Assembly: GCA_963575745.1 (NCBI GenBank)
Contig: CAUYUJ010003414.1
Span: 286,559-350,558, forward strand
Length of the DNA: 64,000 nucleotides
Direction: 5' to 3'
Source: Prorocentrum cordatum
Lineage: Eukaryota; Sar; Dinophyceae; Prorocentrales; Prorocentraceae
This document shows, in pieces, positions 9,420-21,250 of the stretch (within the stretch, counting starts at the first letter, position 1; the number at the start of each line of letters is the position of its first letter). A model generated the notes under the pieces. It was not told the origin of the DNA and did not search any database. It worked only from the letters and a program-made list of their open reading frames with translations. A program made the position numbers and the translations under genes.

Positions 9420-9540
9420 GAGCGCCTGATGGATTGATCGGGAAGGGGCGGGAAGCACCCCGAGGTGGAGTGCCCGCCCATCCGTCTTCCATATGGCGAG
9501 CTGAGGCGGGGACCGCCAGGCATCGTTCTTGCAGCAAAAA

Positions 9541-9607
9541 CCTCCTCCTCCTCCTCCTCCTCCTCCTCCTCCTCCTCCTCCTCCTCCTCCTCCTCCTCCT
9601 CCTCCTC
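9541..9607 (+). repeat. (CTC)n microsatellite
   Basis: Pure CTC run of about 67 bp, starting about 120 bp after the ORF2 remnant. Confidence 0.95.
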
Positions 9608-10385
9608 CCCCCGGGCGCGCCCCCAGCCCCCGAGAGGAGCGAGCGGCCGCGAGCGGCCCAGCCCCGGAGGCGGGGCGAGCCGCCTTCGCCGCCGAGGCCT
9701 CGGCGGGCTGTCGCGGCCCGCAGGCCCCGCAGGCCGCCGCGGCGGCGGCTCAGCCTCCGAGGTCCCCGCCGCTCGCGTCGCCGCGCCGGCGCCCCCCGGC
9801 CCTGGGGCTGCCGGGCTCCCGCGGCGGGCCGCCCCTCTCGGGCGCCTCGCGGGCCTCCGCGGCGGGCCGCGGGCCGCCGAGGGCCAACGCCGCCGCCGTC
9901 GGCAGTGTCGCCGTCGCCGTCGCCGCCGCTGCTGGCGCCGCTGTCGCCGCCGAAGCTGGAGTCGGCGCAGTGGTCGTCGTCGGTCCGTCGCAGTCGCCGC
10001 GGCTGTGGCCGTGGCCGTGGCCGTGGCCGTGGTCGTCGCCGTGGCCGTCGTCGCCATCGTCTTGGCCTGGGGGCGGGGAGGAAGGGATTTTAGGGGGATG
10101 AGGTCATGCGCGCCAGCCTCAGAGCAAGGAAAGACCCCTGCGGGTTGCGCAATAGCAGCGCGCCTCAGTGCCTACAGCGTATGTGCTGCGCCCACGCGAT
10201 GACATCAACCATCACTCGGGCGCTGGTGCAGCGTGGGAGGATACCCCCGAATGCTGACCAAAGGTGCCGATCGTCGGGCCACGTGCTGACACGGGGCGCG
10301 CCCCTCTGATCCTTCCCCTGCCTGGTCTGACGGTCGATCGGCCGCGGCGTCGGCCGCGGCGCGGCCCAGCGCGCCTCGCACTCTT
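9608..10385. other. GC-extreme gene-free region with (GGCCGT)n
   Basis: Very GC-rich CCG/CGG sequence without a recognisable gene. 10005-10055 is a GGCCGT hexanucleotide run. Long frames on both strands encode only Arg/Pro/Ala-rich low complexity. Confidence 0.6.
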
Positions 10386-10437
10386 GCGCGGGCGCGACTT
10401 GCGCGGGCGCGACTTGCGCGGGCGCGACGTGCGCGGG
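10386..10437 (+). repeat. 15-bp tandem repeat GCGCGGGCGCGACTT, about 3.5 units
   Basis: Three full units and a partial fourth (GCGCGGGACG). The last full unit differs by GT for TT. Confidence 0.9.
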
Positions 10438-10439
10438 AC

Positions 10440-11738
10440 GACGCCATGAGGGATGGGGAACGGGAAATAGGATCCACGCGCACACTCCGCGCGCACAACC
10501 ACGCGCCCGCACGCACAGGGCCCCTTGACGCCCCACGCTGCACTTGGCGGCGGCGCTCCCTGGAGGGGTCAGGCTGGGCAGGGCGCAGTTTAAGAAAATC
10601 GCCACTTGCAGCGGGCTGGCTGTAGAAAAATCGTCGCCTGCGGCAGGCTTCCTTGCTTTGGTTTTCCATCACCAGCTCCTCCTCCTCCGCCCTTCTCCCT
10701 CCCTCCCTCCCTCCCTCCCTCCCCCCTTGTCCAACCATCTGCCCTCGAATCCTCCTTCCTCATTCTCTCGCTCCTTCTTCCAACCCCCACACCCCTCCCC
10801 CCCCTCCCCCTCACTCATTTGCTTGTCCCCCAGATCATGTCCCCCTGGTCGGCAATAGCGACTCTATGTGGGCCTTCTTCGGCATCGCCATGTCGTCCCG
10901 CATGAAGATAAGGACCTGAGGGAAACAGCTGCACTGAGACCCTGGTTCTGCGGCGAGAAAAATGCTGGACCATTGTTGTGCTAATGCGTTCACCAGGAGG
11001 AGCAGGGGAACGGAGCAGGATGCAGGGTCACCAAAATTAAGGCCTCATCATACATAGGACGTTTGGTTGCAGCGGGGGCGTGAGGCAGCGCGCTGACAGC
11101 ATGGTCTTCAGTTCAAGGGTACGTAGTTCAATGGCAGAGGAAAGTGAACCACATGAGAATGGGTGGGCTGAAAAGTCACACAGAAACTGTTGCCCACCGT
11201 TAAACACATTCCTCTCTGATTCTCCCTTTCCCTCTCTCTCTCCCTCCCTCTCTTTCCCCCCCCTCTCTCTCTTTTCCACTCTCTCTCTCTCTCTCTTTTT
11301 CCATCCGCCGATCCGGCGTGTGAGTTGCTGGGGGGGGGCAGAGGGGGCTTTGCCGGGGAAAGGGAGGATGGGGGGGGTGTCTACCCTTTCCGGGGGGATT
11401 TCTTTTGAGCCCGGGAGTCCAAACACGGGCCAAGAGGTGCACCCAATTTGCTCGCAAGACGGCCCCCAAGGGCCCCGAGTCTTCAAACTAGCGTTCCAAG
11501 ACGCCAGAGCTGGCCCCCATACCACCCGCGGAGCTTCCAAGACACCCGAAGAAGCGTCCAGGAAGGCTCCCAATATCTCTCTCTCTTTCTCTCTGTCGTT
11601 ACTTTGTTTCTTATCTCGGTTTCTCTCTCTCATAGCCGTCCAAGATGACATGTGCACGAAGCAAGTCGGATCATCTCTTGGGCGCCGCGTCAACCATGGC
11701 CCTGCAGATGACCATGGCGATGCTGATGCCCCTCACTC
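10440..11738. other. Gene-free region with pyrimidine-rich tracts
   Basis: No gene recognised. About 10675-10815 is C/T-rich (CCTC repeats). 11219-11302 is a CT/CCCTCT tract. 11440-11570 has CCAAGAC strings reminiscent of the higher-order repeat, without its conserved modules. Confidence 0.5.
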
Positions 11739-11747
11739 TCCCTCTCC

Positions 11748-11785
<38 letters not shown>
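11739..11785 (+). repeat. (TC)n microsatellite
   Basis: Almost pure CT dinucleotide run. Confidence 0.92.
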
Positions 11786-11786
<1 letters not shown>

Positions 11787-11909
11787 CGCCAGAAGGAGGC
11801 GGCGGCGGCGGGGGCAGGCGGCGACGAACGGGAGCGGCAACGAGGTGGGGGGCGGGGGGCGGCCAGCGGGCCGAGGCACCGCAGCACGACCGCGAGGCCC
11901 TGCGCGGCG

Positions 11910-12359
<450 letters not shown>

Positions 12360-14110
12360 CAAGATCGCCCACAGACGGCCCAAGAGGCCTTCAAGAGGGC
12401 CAAAAACGGCAAGGAGGGCCCCAAGACGGCCCAAGGTGAAAGGGCCCCCAGACGGCCCCCAAAGGGCCCAAGAGAGGGAACACGAACCAAAAATCCAACC
12501 CTTCCGTCCAAAGAGGCCCCCAGAGGCGCCCAGGAGGCCCAAGAGGCGACCAAGAGGCCCCATTGAAGCCCCAAGAAGCACCCAAGAGGCCCAACATAGG
12601 CCCCCCAACGGCCCTCAAGAGGCCTCAGCGAACATCCAATAGGCCTCACACCCGCAACCCATGCACGGTGGCGGGATGGGCCGCAGGTTTTTTTTGTTGC
12701 CCAGGGTGCGAAGGGCTCCCAAATGGGCCGCAGGCCCTGTGCTTGCCACAAGGGAGCCCGGCGTGCTGGATCCTTTCGGTTTGGGTTTTGGTTCTTTTTC
12801 CCAAAGAACTCTCCCCTGAGGGTTCGGCCCGTCCCGCCGGCCACCCGGAAAGGACCGCGAAGACCCGATTGCAAAGGTTTGTCCTGCTCTAGACGGCTCC
12901 AAGATGGCCCAAGCTGGCCTCCAAGATGGCCAAGATGGCCTCCAAGACGGCCCAAGAGGGTCCAAGATACTTCCAAGTCCGCCCAAGAAGCCTCCAAGAC
13001 GGCCCAAAAGGTGTCCGCGAGGCCTCCAAGCTTGCCAAAATGGCCCCCGAGAGGTAGGAGACAGATTTTCGTACTTGCTCTTTTTCGGCCAATATCGCCC
13101 CCAGAGCGCCCAAGACGCCTCCAAGATGGCGTCAGGAGCGCCCAAGAGGCCCCCAAGACGCCCCAGGAAGCCTCCAAGACGGCCCTGGAGCACCCCAAGA
13201 GGGTCCCAACTCGGCCAAGAGAGGCCCCCAAGACGGCTTCCGACGGCGTCGGGCCAGGGGCCCACCAAGACGGCCCAAGATGGCTCTAAGATGGCCCAGG
13301 AGGCCTCCAAGAGGGCCTCCAGGAAGACGCGACGAGGCCAGAACTATGATTTTCGGTAGGTTGTGGAAGGATTTCGGCATTTGCTTGTTTTCGGCCTTCC
13401 GACGGCCCGTGACGGCCCAAGAGCCCCAAAAGATCGTCCCAAGATCGCCCAAGGGGCCTCCAAGATGGCACCAGAATGGCCCAAGAGGCCCCCAAGACGG
13501 CTCCAAGAGGGCCCCAAAACGGCCCCAAGAGGCACCAACAACGCTCATGAAGGCCTCCAAGACCGCCCTGGGGCATTCCAAGAAGGCGCCAAGTCGGCCC
13601 AAACAGGCACCCAAAACGGCTTCCGACGGGCCGGGGGCCCACCAAAACGGCCGAAGGGGGCCCTGCGATGGCCCAAGACGGCGCAAGAAGCCTCCTAGAA
13701 GGCCCCCAGGAAGGCCCGAAGAGGCCAAAACTATGATTTTCCATACGTTTCGGAAGGATTTTGGCATTTGTTCGGTTTCGGCCTCCCGACGGCCCACGAC
13801 GGCCCCAAAGATCGCCCAAGAGACCTTCCAAATTGCCCCAAAACTGCCAAAGGGCCCCCCAGGGCGGCCCCAAGACGGCCCAAGAGGCATCCACGACGCC
13901 CACGACGGCCTCCAAGACGGCCCTGGAGTACCCCCAAGAGGGCCCCAAGTCGGCCCCAAAAGGCCACCCCAGACTGCTTCCGACGGCGTCGGGCGGGCCA
14001 ATGGCCCACCAAGGCGGCCAAAGAGGCCCCCGAGAAGCCCCAGAAGCCACCCGAGAGGCCTCCAAGAGGACCCCCCAAATGCGGAAGGGTCTTTTTGGCT
14101 CCACGCCTGG
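12360..14110 (+). repeat. GGCC/CCAAG higher-order repeat, cluster 1
   Basis: Built of irregular 10-12 bp words of the type CCAAGACGGCC and CCAAGAGGCCT. Conserved modules are embedded. Module D is near 12465 (GGGAACACGAACC). Module A is at 12663-12852 (GCACGGTGGCGGGATGGGCC to CCGCCGGCCACCCGGAAA). B units have cores near 13377 and 13762 (GGATTTNGGCATTTG then TTCCGACGGCCC), with a weaker one near 13090. Module order D-A-B-B matches the large cluster at 46960-55070. The minus strand gives long Trp/Leu/Gly-rich frames (such as SWAVLGASWG) that only reflect the short word period. Confidence 0.85.
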
Positions 14111-14384
14111 CCCTCCGCACTTGACATATAGTCAAACAAGGCTTCGCTGACAGCGGAGGGAAATGTCAGTGAGCGCAAATGACTCAGTCAGAATCATCTG
14201 CAGGATGTCTCTGACAGATCGGCTGCGAGCCCTCCTGCTCGAGAAGATTGGTGGCGACAGAGGACTGCTGCGCCTCGGAACTGACTGTCGTGCCAGCCTG
14301 GGCGACGGGCGCGGGGTCATCGCCGACAAAAAAGTATTGAAACAGGGTATCAAGGTGCCGGCAGCGGCAGTCACTCCGAGCTTC

Positions 14385-16940
14385 TGTCTGCTGTAGTGAA
14401 GGTGGCGGCCCTGACTGAGCGCATTCCAACCCACGCGGTGGGCGCGAGAGGCTGGCGGGCGGCAAGTCGAACGCAAACCTCTGATCTGCTCTCCGTTGGA
14501 ATGGCACTTGCAGCGAGTGCAGATGAACAGTGCAGGCCCATCGCTGCAGACGAAGGCGACGGTGCGGTTATTCAAGGCATCTTGCGAGGCAGCATGCAAA
14601 AAAGGAATGCCCAGAACAAACGGAAGGCAGGATGCTCCGCGAGAGATCCTCTCAAGCAAACGGCGCGCCCCCAGATGCCGCACCAAGGCTGCCGCGTGTG
14701 CGGGGTCCGATTGGAGGCGGAGGAAAGGAACTCTTGCCTGCCGACCTCGGACACAGCAAGGGCTGGCCAAAGATGCATCACGTGAACCGCGAGCCGAATC
14801 GTGGCTCGACCATACTTCGCCAGCCCGTCGGCCCTAGCCGGGGCGTCGGGGCCAGACGGGTGCAAGAGCAATGCGTGCTTGGCCGCTGCATCAGCGTGCT
14901 GATTACCTTTACGAAGCCAGCGCTCCTGGGAAGAAATGCCAGGCTCGTCGACATTTCGATGCGCGGCTACCTTCACGCACTCCGCGGGGGGCGATCTGCC
15001 CTGAAGGTGCAACTGGGCGAGGGCCCCAGAGTGAGCCTTGTAGCCTGAGAGCTGCTCTGCCTTCGGTCTGCACGCCTGTCGGGCGACATTCAGACAATCA
15101 GAATGGGCGCTAAACCCTGCAGAAGCCAGAACAGCAGCCCACGTGAAACACCCGAACTCGGCGGACAGAGCCGTCTGGGGGTAGGGGGCCCCAACGGGGG
15201 CTTTGAGCTCGCGCGCTGAGTCTCCGAAGCTGTCGACTTGGACAACGCTGCGCGCAGCCCTGGAAAGCTCCCTAACAGGATGACGCGAGCAGCTGCCGTC
15301 CATGAACAGCGAGCCCCAAAGCTCGATGCCAGGAGCGTGACCATCTGGGCGGCGGGAGCCCTGGTGGTGGCGCGCAAAGAGGGGGCCATCAGCGAACTCC
15401 GTGCGGGGCCTGGGGTAGCCGTCGGCGGGGTGGCGGAAAGCCCCAGACGAGAACGCGAATGCCTCCGATGGGGTCCGTGCCGATCTTCGCAGACAACGCA
15501 GCATGCACCACTTCAGGATCGACCAACTCCGCTCGAAGAGACGCCGCAAACTCGCGAGAGGACTCCCACATGCGGTGGAAGACGGTGTCGGGGGCTCCGC
15601 AAAAAAGGGCGCTTCCCGTCAACCGAGTACCCCTTGCTCCTGTTTCTCTGGCCCGTGATGAAAGAAAGCCTCGGTGGCGAAGGCTCGAATGCGTGCCTTC
15701 TGCAACGCCGCGTATTTTTTGCCGCGCAAGGACTCGCGCGCAATGTCGTGGCAAAGCCTGGGCAGCATGCCCCGCTTCTCCCCGGACTCGCGCTCGAGCG
15801 TGCGCAAATGTCCACCTCTCACTGACACCTCAGTGGGGGCAGGAGACAGCAGGCCAAGGGGCAGCGCGTGGCCTCTGGCGTCTCGAGGAGCGCCACGAAC
15901 TTGCCCATGTGCCAACCGAGCCCAGATGGGCTCCCCCCGAGGGCGGGAACGGGGCCCGAGACCGGCCTCCAGGGACGAGAAGGTTTCGAAAGGACAGCTT
16001 CCCAGGACCCGCGGAGGGCAGTGGGGGGCAAGTCCAAGGGAAAGCGCCTGTCCGGCAGGGCCAGATCTCCTTAGTCCACCTCGCAGTAGGAGCCGTGGCC
16101 GTGCGCCAACGGGGATCAGAAGCGAGCAGCGCAGCCGTCGTCGGGCTTCGGCGCTGCGAAGTCGGCCTGGTCACAAAAAAGACCTCCCGGGGCGATGGGG
16201 CCCTGAATCGCTGGTGCCCGTGATTTCGGGGCCGTGCGTGGCCCCGGCCAAGGGGCCCGCCGAGAACGCGCGAACCACCTGGGCCCGCGGCAGCGTCTTG
16301 TTCTGACGCTTAAGTCTCTTGGAAGCTCGACCGGACTCAGACAAACGCGCTCTTAACTTGGAGAAAGCGTCGCCAACTCTGAGGGCGCGACCAGCAGTGT
16401 AGTCCGCGCCCAAATTGACAGAACTAAAATTGGAATCGCCCCCCACAGTGTGATAATTGATTCGCCGCCCCCTTCCCGATCGCCTTAGTGGAGGCCACGG
16501 CGGCCGTCTTGTCCAGAGCAAACGAGCAGCCAAAATACCACTCCACAGCCTTCTGGAGCGCTTTGGCCCCACGGACCAAAGTCTTTAGAACGCGAGAGGG
16601 AGCATCCGTGACCGAAAGACCCTGGTCGTCGATGTACACGTCCAGATCGAGGTGGGGAAGAGGTGTAATCGAATCGTAAGCGCCCTGACAAAAAAATCAA
16701 ATGAACGTCGTGGCCATGGAACAACCCGCAATCACCCCATTGGCGCAATGGTAAGGGCCGTCGAGCCAGCCCCGAAGACTCAGGAATCGACCGCACCTGT
16801 ACGCACGCATGCACACTCTCGCAATCGCGACAGGGAAGCCATGCTTCCTGCAGCGCTCATCTAGCGCGCGCAAAGAGATGCGCTCGTAGAATTTGCATAC
16901 GTCAACGAACAACACTGCAGGAAGCCTGGCCCGCCAAGAT
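14385..16940 (-). pseudogene. Degenerate LINE ORF2 with reverse transcriptase, RNase H and zinc ribbon
   Basis: Minus-strand retroelement readable only by changing frame several times. Reverse transcriptase: motif A LFVDVCKFYERISL (Asp codon 16901-16903), a motif B-like VIAGCSMAT, and motif C YIDDQ (16625-16636) intact. A conserved downstream segment LGADYTAGRALR lies near 16400. A zinc-knuckle-like CGAPDTVFHRMWE follows near 15600. RNase H is in one frame from 15549 to 14572: Asp 84 (FMDGS), Glu 131 (SAEFG), Asp 151 (HSDCL), His 197 (KVAAH) and Asp 220 (GNQHADAAAK), a full catalytic set. A C-terminal zinc ribbon CTRCKCHSNGEQIR is read in another frame near 14500. The first-to-third Asp and Glu spacings (47 and 20) match those of the plus-strand copy (46 and 20). 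The endonuclease and reverse transcriptase fingers are missing: the copy stops at about 16940 against CCAAGAG-type repeat, as expected of a 5'-truncated LINE insertion. Frameshifts make it non-functional. Confidence 0.85.
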
Positions 16941-16999
16941 GCCTCCCTCTGACCGAGCGGCTCCCAGGAGGCCCCAAGAGTGTCCCCATAGGCTCCCTA

Positions 17000-17042
17000 G
17001 ATGCCCCCTCCTCCTCCTCCTCCTCCTCCTCCTCCTCCTCCT
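17000..17042 (+). repeat. (TCC)n microsatellite
   Basis: Pure TCC/CTC run of about 43 bp. Confidence 0.95.
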
Positions 17043-17073
17043 GCGGCCAGGGGCAGAGCTGGCAGCAGCCCGG

Positions 17074-17195
17074 CGGCGATCCAGGCCAAAATTCCCATGG
17101 CGACCCACGCCGAGATCCAGGCCAAAATTCCCACGGCGACCCGCGCCGAGATCCAGGCCATAATTCCCGCGGCGACCCACGCCGAGATCCACGCA
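17074..17195 (+). repeat. 36-bp tandem repeat, four units
   Basis: GATCC starts at 17078, 17114, 17150 and 17186, exactly 36 bp apart. In one plus frame each unit reads a 12-residue repeat of the type AEIQAKIPTATR. The frame continues through low-complexity sequence on both sides, so a real protein is not supported. Confidence 0.9.
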
Positions 17196-17199
17196 GAGC

Positions 17200-17874
17200 G
17201 GGCCGCGGTCCAGGGCGCGCTCAGCCGCAGCAGCAGCAGCAGGCTCGCGTGCAGGGTGGCGGCGTGGACGAGGCAGGAGCAGCCGCGGAGACCTGGGGCG
17301 CGGCTGCGACCGCGGCGTCGGCCACCAGCCTGGACCTGGACGCGCTGGTGCACGGCGCTGGCGGCGCCACCAAGCGCTCCCGCTCCCCGCGCGGCGGCCT
17401 CGCCGCCAAGGTGGCATACCTCCTTGCCGCCTGCCGCGGCGCTGGGGAGCGCGAGGGCGACGCGCGGCAGCGCGCGGCGGCGCCTGGCGCTGGAGGGGCC
17501 TGGCCGTGAGCAGGCCGAGACCGCGGGCGACGGCGCGCGCGCGGAGCGTGGGAGAGCGCAGGTGGAGAGGGCCCAGGTCGGGCCTGATCGATCCGCCCGC
17601 GCCGTTGGGTCCCCCTCGAAATCTGGTGTGGGCGGCCCTGGGCGGCCTGCCCCGCGGTCCTGGGGTGCCGTGCCGCCTGGCCCGCGGGCCTGAGCGGGGT
17701 GGGCGCGCCCTCTTTGGATCCCTGCGTGGCTCCAAGGAGGTCGTGCGGGCGTCGGGTCCTGGGCCTCGTCGCCACGGCCGCGCGCGGGGCGCGCGGGCGT
17801 CTGGGAGCGGGTGGGCGGACGTCCGCTCCCTATGCCGCGCTGAACCTCCTCCGCGCCCCTGCCACCCGCTTTCC
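17200..17874. other. GC-extreme gene-free region
   Basis: Very GC-rich sequence with long overlapping frames on both strands, all Arg/Ala/Gly/Pro-rich. No conserved domain recognised. Confidence 0.5.
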
Positions 17875-17903
17875 TCCTCCTCCTCCTCCTCCTCCTCCTC
17901 CTC

Positions 17904-17938
<35 letters not shown>
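17875..17938 (+). repeat. (TCC)n microsatellite
   Basis: TCC run of about 55 bp followed by a C run. Confidence 0.95.
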
Positions 17939-18498
17939 CTCCTCCGCCAGCCGCCACTCTGGCACGGAAGAGCGACGGGCAGCCAGGAGTAAAGGGCACA
18001 CGGCCACCCACTGGGCACCGGACGGGCGCCTGCGCGCGCGCGATGGTGCGGCCCGTGAGCCAATGGGCGCTGCGTGCGCTGCGTGCGCTCGGGTTCAATC
18101 CGATGTTCGCGACGGGCACCAGGATGCACGAGATAGTTCAGGGCTGTGCGAATATGGGTCTGGTGATGTTGGCGGACACTCAGCAAAGCCACCGTCGAGT
18201 TGAGGAAAAGATTGCCCGCCGAGTGCAGCAGCGTCTTGTTCTGGAGGCAGAGGCGACTACGTCGCAATTCTCGAATGGGCCACAGGGTGCGCGATCGTTC
18301 TTGGTTCGAAAATCGTGCGACATTTTCAGACACAGCAACCAAAAACACCACATGGTCGCGATGAAGACCATGAACACAGAATTAGAGCACACTTGATACG
18401 TAAACAAAGGCGTTCAACCCACCGGGGCTGCTGCTGTGTAGGCGGGCTCTGGTGCTGCACAAAGCCGCCCGGATGATATCGATTATTTATTTCTCCCA

Positions 18499-19234
18499 AT
18501 GGGAATGACGGATATGGTTTCGAGATGTTCTCCGTTGTTCGGATTGGGTGCAGATTTGCAGGCATTCAAAAAGCCACCGCCTCTGGATCACGCTCCTTTG
18601 TATATCGAGCTGCAAGGCATGCCATCGCTGGAGCGGGAGGCAAGCTCGATAGAAAACAAACTGCGCTGGACTCTTGAGATGATGAGGTGCCTACGGCAAG
18701 GACGTCGACGGGCTGAGCTCCGTACGGCAGTGGAGGCTGCCTTGAACGAGAGTGAGGACAAGTGGAGGGCGATGTTGTCTTTTGGACGCCCAGACGAGAT
18801 ATTCCAGCACATGGAAGGAGACGCTCGTGCGGGTAAGACAACCATTTTTCAGTCACCGCGCGTCCAGCGACCCCTTGTACAGACAGGAAACATCTGAACG
18901 TGCCGAATTGCTCCGAGGAAGAGCCCGACTTCGACCATCACGGATAGGTATGAGAGAGGGCAGCGAGGAGTTATCCCATTGCGAACACAGACTGGCGCAT
19001 CTGAGTCAGAAGTTACGACGTCGACGGCAGCATTTTGCTCGCATCCGACAGCAAGGCCTCCTAGTGGAGATCGAAGAGGCATGGGAAAGCCGCCGCAAAG
19101 CGGAGGCGATGAGGCTCTCTCGTTCAGCAGCGAAGTGTCGTTACTGCCCAAAGAGGCGGGATGGCAGGCTACTTCGAAGAGGCAACTTCATGTCGGAGGT
19201 GCTGATTAACCAACTGGTCTACGCATGGATGTGA
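18499..19234 (+). pseudogene. Possible retroelement linker fragment (frameshifted)
   Basis: Two overlapping plus frames look like real protein, not repeat translation. The first (18499-18897) includes EREASSIENKLRWTLEMMR and SEDKWRAMLSFGRPDEIF. The second (best from about 18900 to 19234) includes LSQKLRRRRQHFARIRQQG, EIEEAWESRRKAEAMRLS and CPKRRDGRLLRR. Charged helices with Arg-rich runs and an AWxxRR...A...RLSR pattern are seen in the stretch between endonuclease and reverse transcriptase of LINE polyproteins. That is the best guess, by character only. No catalytic motif is present. A frame change is needed between about 18770 and 18900. It could instead be the remnant of an unrelated gene. 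Confidence 0.35.
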
Positions 19235-19767
19235 AGGTGGAATGTCAGCAGCAGTTATTTCGAACTACGAGGAGTGGCTGGAGGTTTGAGGCTACCATTT
19301 TTTTGTTTCATGACATGCACGATAGTGCGAGGTTAACCGAACTGACCGCCCGTGGGATTATAAGTCCAGGTGTTTGGGACCCCAGCCCTCACCCCATCAC
19401 GACTGCCTACAGCCCTAAAGGTGCGAACACCCCCACCATCCAGAGGGAAGAGTTGTGCAAGGGGAGAGGCGAGAGAGCAAAGGGCAAAGGAAAGGGCAAT
19501 GGTCGGTAGCAGTGTGTGTTGGTCCCCAACGTGGGCCCCTCGTTAGGCTGCGTGTCGAATTCGGGGGTGCCTACAGGGGCGGTGCGACGTCCGTCGATCA
19601 AGTTTCGCGGCATCAAGTTTCGCCCCCCCAGAGTTCACTCAGCCCCGCCACTCTTGGCAGTTAGCTGGCAGGCGGTAAGAAGCAGCAGACGAACTCCAAT
19701 GGGCCTGATCCTGATCCAGATCCTCCTCCGCCTCCTCCTCCTGATCTTCCCCGCCATCCTCCCCCAA
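19235..19767. other. Gene-free spacer
   Basis: No recognised gene or strong repeat. Contains an AAGGGCAAAGG-type purine run near 19470-19500. Confidence 0.4.
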
Positions 19768-19915
19768 GTGTTCCCCGAAGGGTTTCCACAACGGCTGGGG
19801 GAACACATGGTCCGATAGCTTGGCAGAGCTCTTGCCACACCGCTCGGCCACATGGGCGATTCTAGAAGGCAAGGAGCGGCGGTGATTCGCCGTAGGCGTC
19901 TTCGATACCCCGCTA
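19768..19915 (+). repeat. Isolated module C (with start of module A) of the higher-order repeat
   Basis: Begins GTGTTCCCCGAAGGGTTTCC and continues through TGGTCCGATAGCTTGGCAG to GGCGGTGATTCGCCGTAGGC and GTCTTCGAT. This is the same order as at 48557, 50036 and 51518. It has no GGCC/CCAAG flanks, which shows that this cassette can exist alone. Confidence 0.8.
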
Positions 19916-20119
19916 TCTAAGTGACTCAGTGACTGACTAACGGGGCAACCGCGCGGGGAACCGTGGGACAATGTCAATCGCCCTACCCTGAGCCATCTGT
20001 CAACCTGTCTACATCGCCTTCTGGGATCTGTCCTGGATCACGTTCTGACCATTCCGTTCTGAACAAGATTTCGGGCTAAGCCCCAAAAAGGTACAAACCA
20101 ATCAAATCCTGGACTCTTC

Positions 20120-20170
20120 CCTCTCCCTCTCCTCCTCCTCCTCCTCCTCCTCCTCCTCCTCCTCCTCCTT
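20120..20170 (+). repeat. (TCC)n microsatellite
   Basis: TCC/CTC run of about 50 bp. Confidence 0.95.
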
Positions 20171-20744
20171 ATCCCTCTGTCGCGAGCGCGGGAACACGCG
20201 GCGCACGATGGTCATGTGGTTGAGGAAACCGTTCCTATGCAGGACGTACTGTGGCAGCCGGCACGCCACCTGGCGCGTCCACCACTCATTAGAGGAGGAG
20301 GGGAGGAAGAAGGACATTTTTTTTGTTCGGTCCCAAACCGTGCGGTAACAGACCGTGCGGTGACCTCGAGATCCCAAGAGACCTCACCACGCGGTCTGTC
20401 GCAGCACGGTGTTGGGGCCCCGGACGCCCCACAATCGCCAAGAACGTCCTCGCAGAATTACCCTAGCCCCCCTGAGATTGTTTTGATGATTCACGGCAGC
20501 GGACGTTACCCCGGGGGCGGGGTATGTGGCCCCTGGTAAGGGTGACGCTTGTCGGGCGTTGGCAGAACTGGGTTTAAGTGGAACCTGGTTTAATGATCTG
20601 TACCGGGGGCGCCCCCCCGTCCCATCTCCACTCCCCGGAACTGCCGTCACCCGAAAAAACACCAGCTACGGCAAACCTGGTTTAGTGATTTTGGCCAATT
20701 CAAAGGCTCCGGGGCCCTACCACTAACCGGGTCCCCTTACCTGG

Positions 20745-20965
20745 GGTCCCGGCCATACCCGAGCTCGGGCGGGGTGAGGCACTTCGGGACGGGGGTGCGC
20801 TGCGGTCGCCACGATCTGCGCGCGAGCACCAGCATGTAAAGGGGGGTCCGAGACCCCTCCCCATGTACGATCGTCAACTACCGTTACCTTGGAAGGGGAG
20901 CGGGGTGTGGATTTGGCTGGGGCATCGGCCATCACGCGCCAGAAAATGAAGCAGACAATGTCATG
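20745..20965 (+). repeat. Dispersed repeat DR-2, copy 1
   Basis: Shares with 23478-23690 the order GACGGGGGTGCGCTGCGGTC (GGGGCGGGGGTGCGCTGCGA in the other copy), then GCGAGCACCAGCATGT, then TACGATCGNC...TACCGTTACC, then ACGCGCCAGA(A)AAT. Both lie downstream of a GTTACCCCGGGGG-like string (20507 and 23468). No coding sequence seen. Confidence 0.7.
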
Positions 20966-21059
20966 CTGTCGGATGGGTCGGGTACGCCTCGGGAAGGGCA
21001 TCTGCCCTAGACTCGGACACAAAGCAAGAGCAACATCGGACCGCTAGATCGCACCAGGT

Positions 21060-21250
21060 CGGAGCGTAAATCGAATCGCGCTACACCAACACGGGATCGG
21101 AATCGAATCGAGTCGGCTGCGCCGAGACATACAACCGAGACATAATACAACTAAGCCGCGCAAAAGACGGGCCGCATCGGATCGACCCAACATCGAAATC
21201 CAATCGGGTCGGGTCGGGCGAAGTCGGCATCGGGTCGGATCGATCGCGTC
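21060..21250. repeat. ATCGGGTCGG-type low-complexity region
   Basis: Short imperfect words (AATCGAATCG, GGGTCGGGTCGGG, ATCGGATCGATCG) recur without a fixed period. No gene. Confidence 0.5.

Noticed and set aside
13132-14178. Long minus-strand frames of up to about 350 codons rich in Trp, Leu, Gly and Ser across the GGCC/CCAAG clusters
   Set aside because: They arise from the 10-12 bp word period, change frame between neighbouring units, and occur on both strands. No domain is present.
16725-16800. tRNA-like string around CATTGGCGCAATGGTAAGGG
   Set aside because: The box A resemblance is weak, no cloverleaf can be completed, and the stretch is the motif B region of the minus-strand reverse transcriptase.
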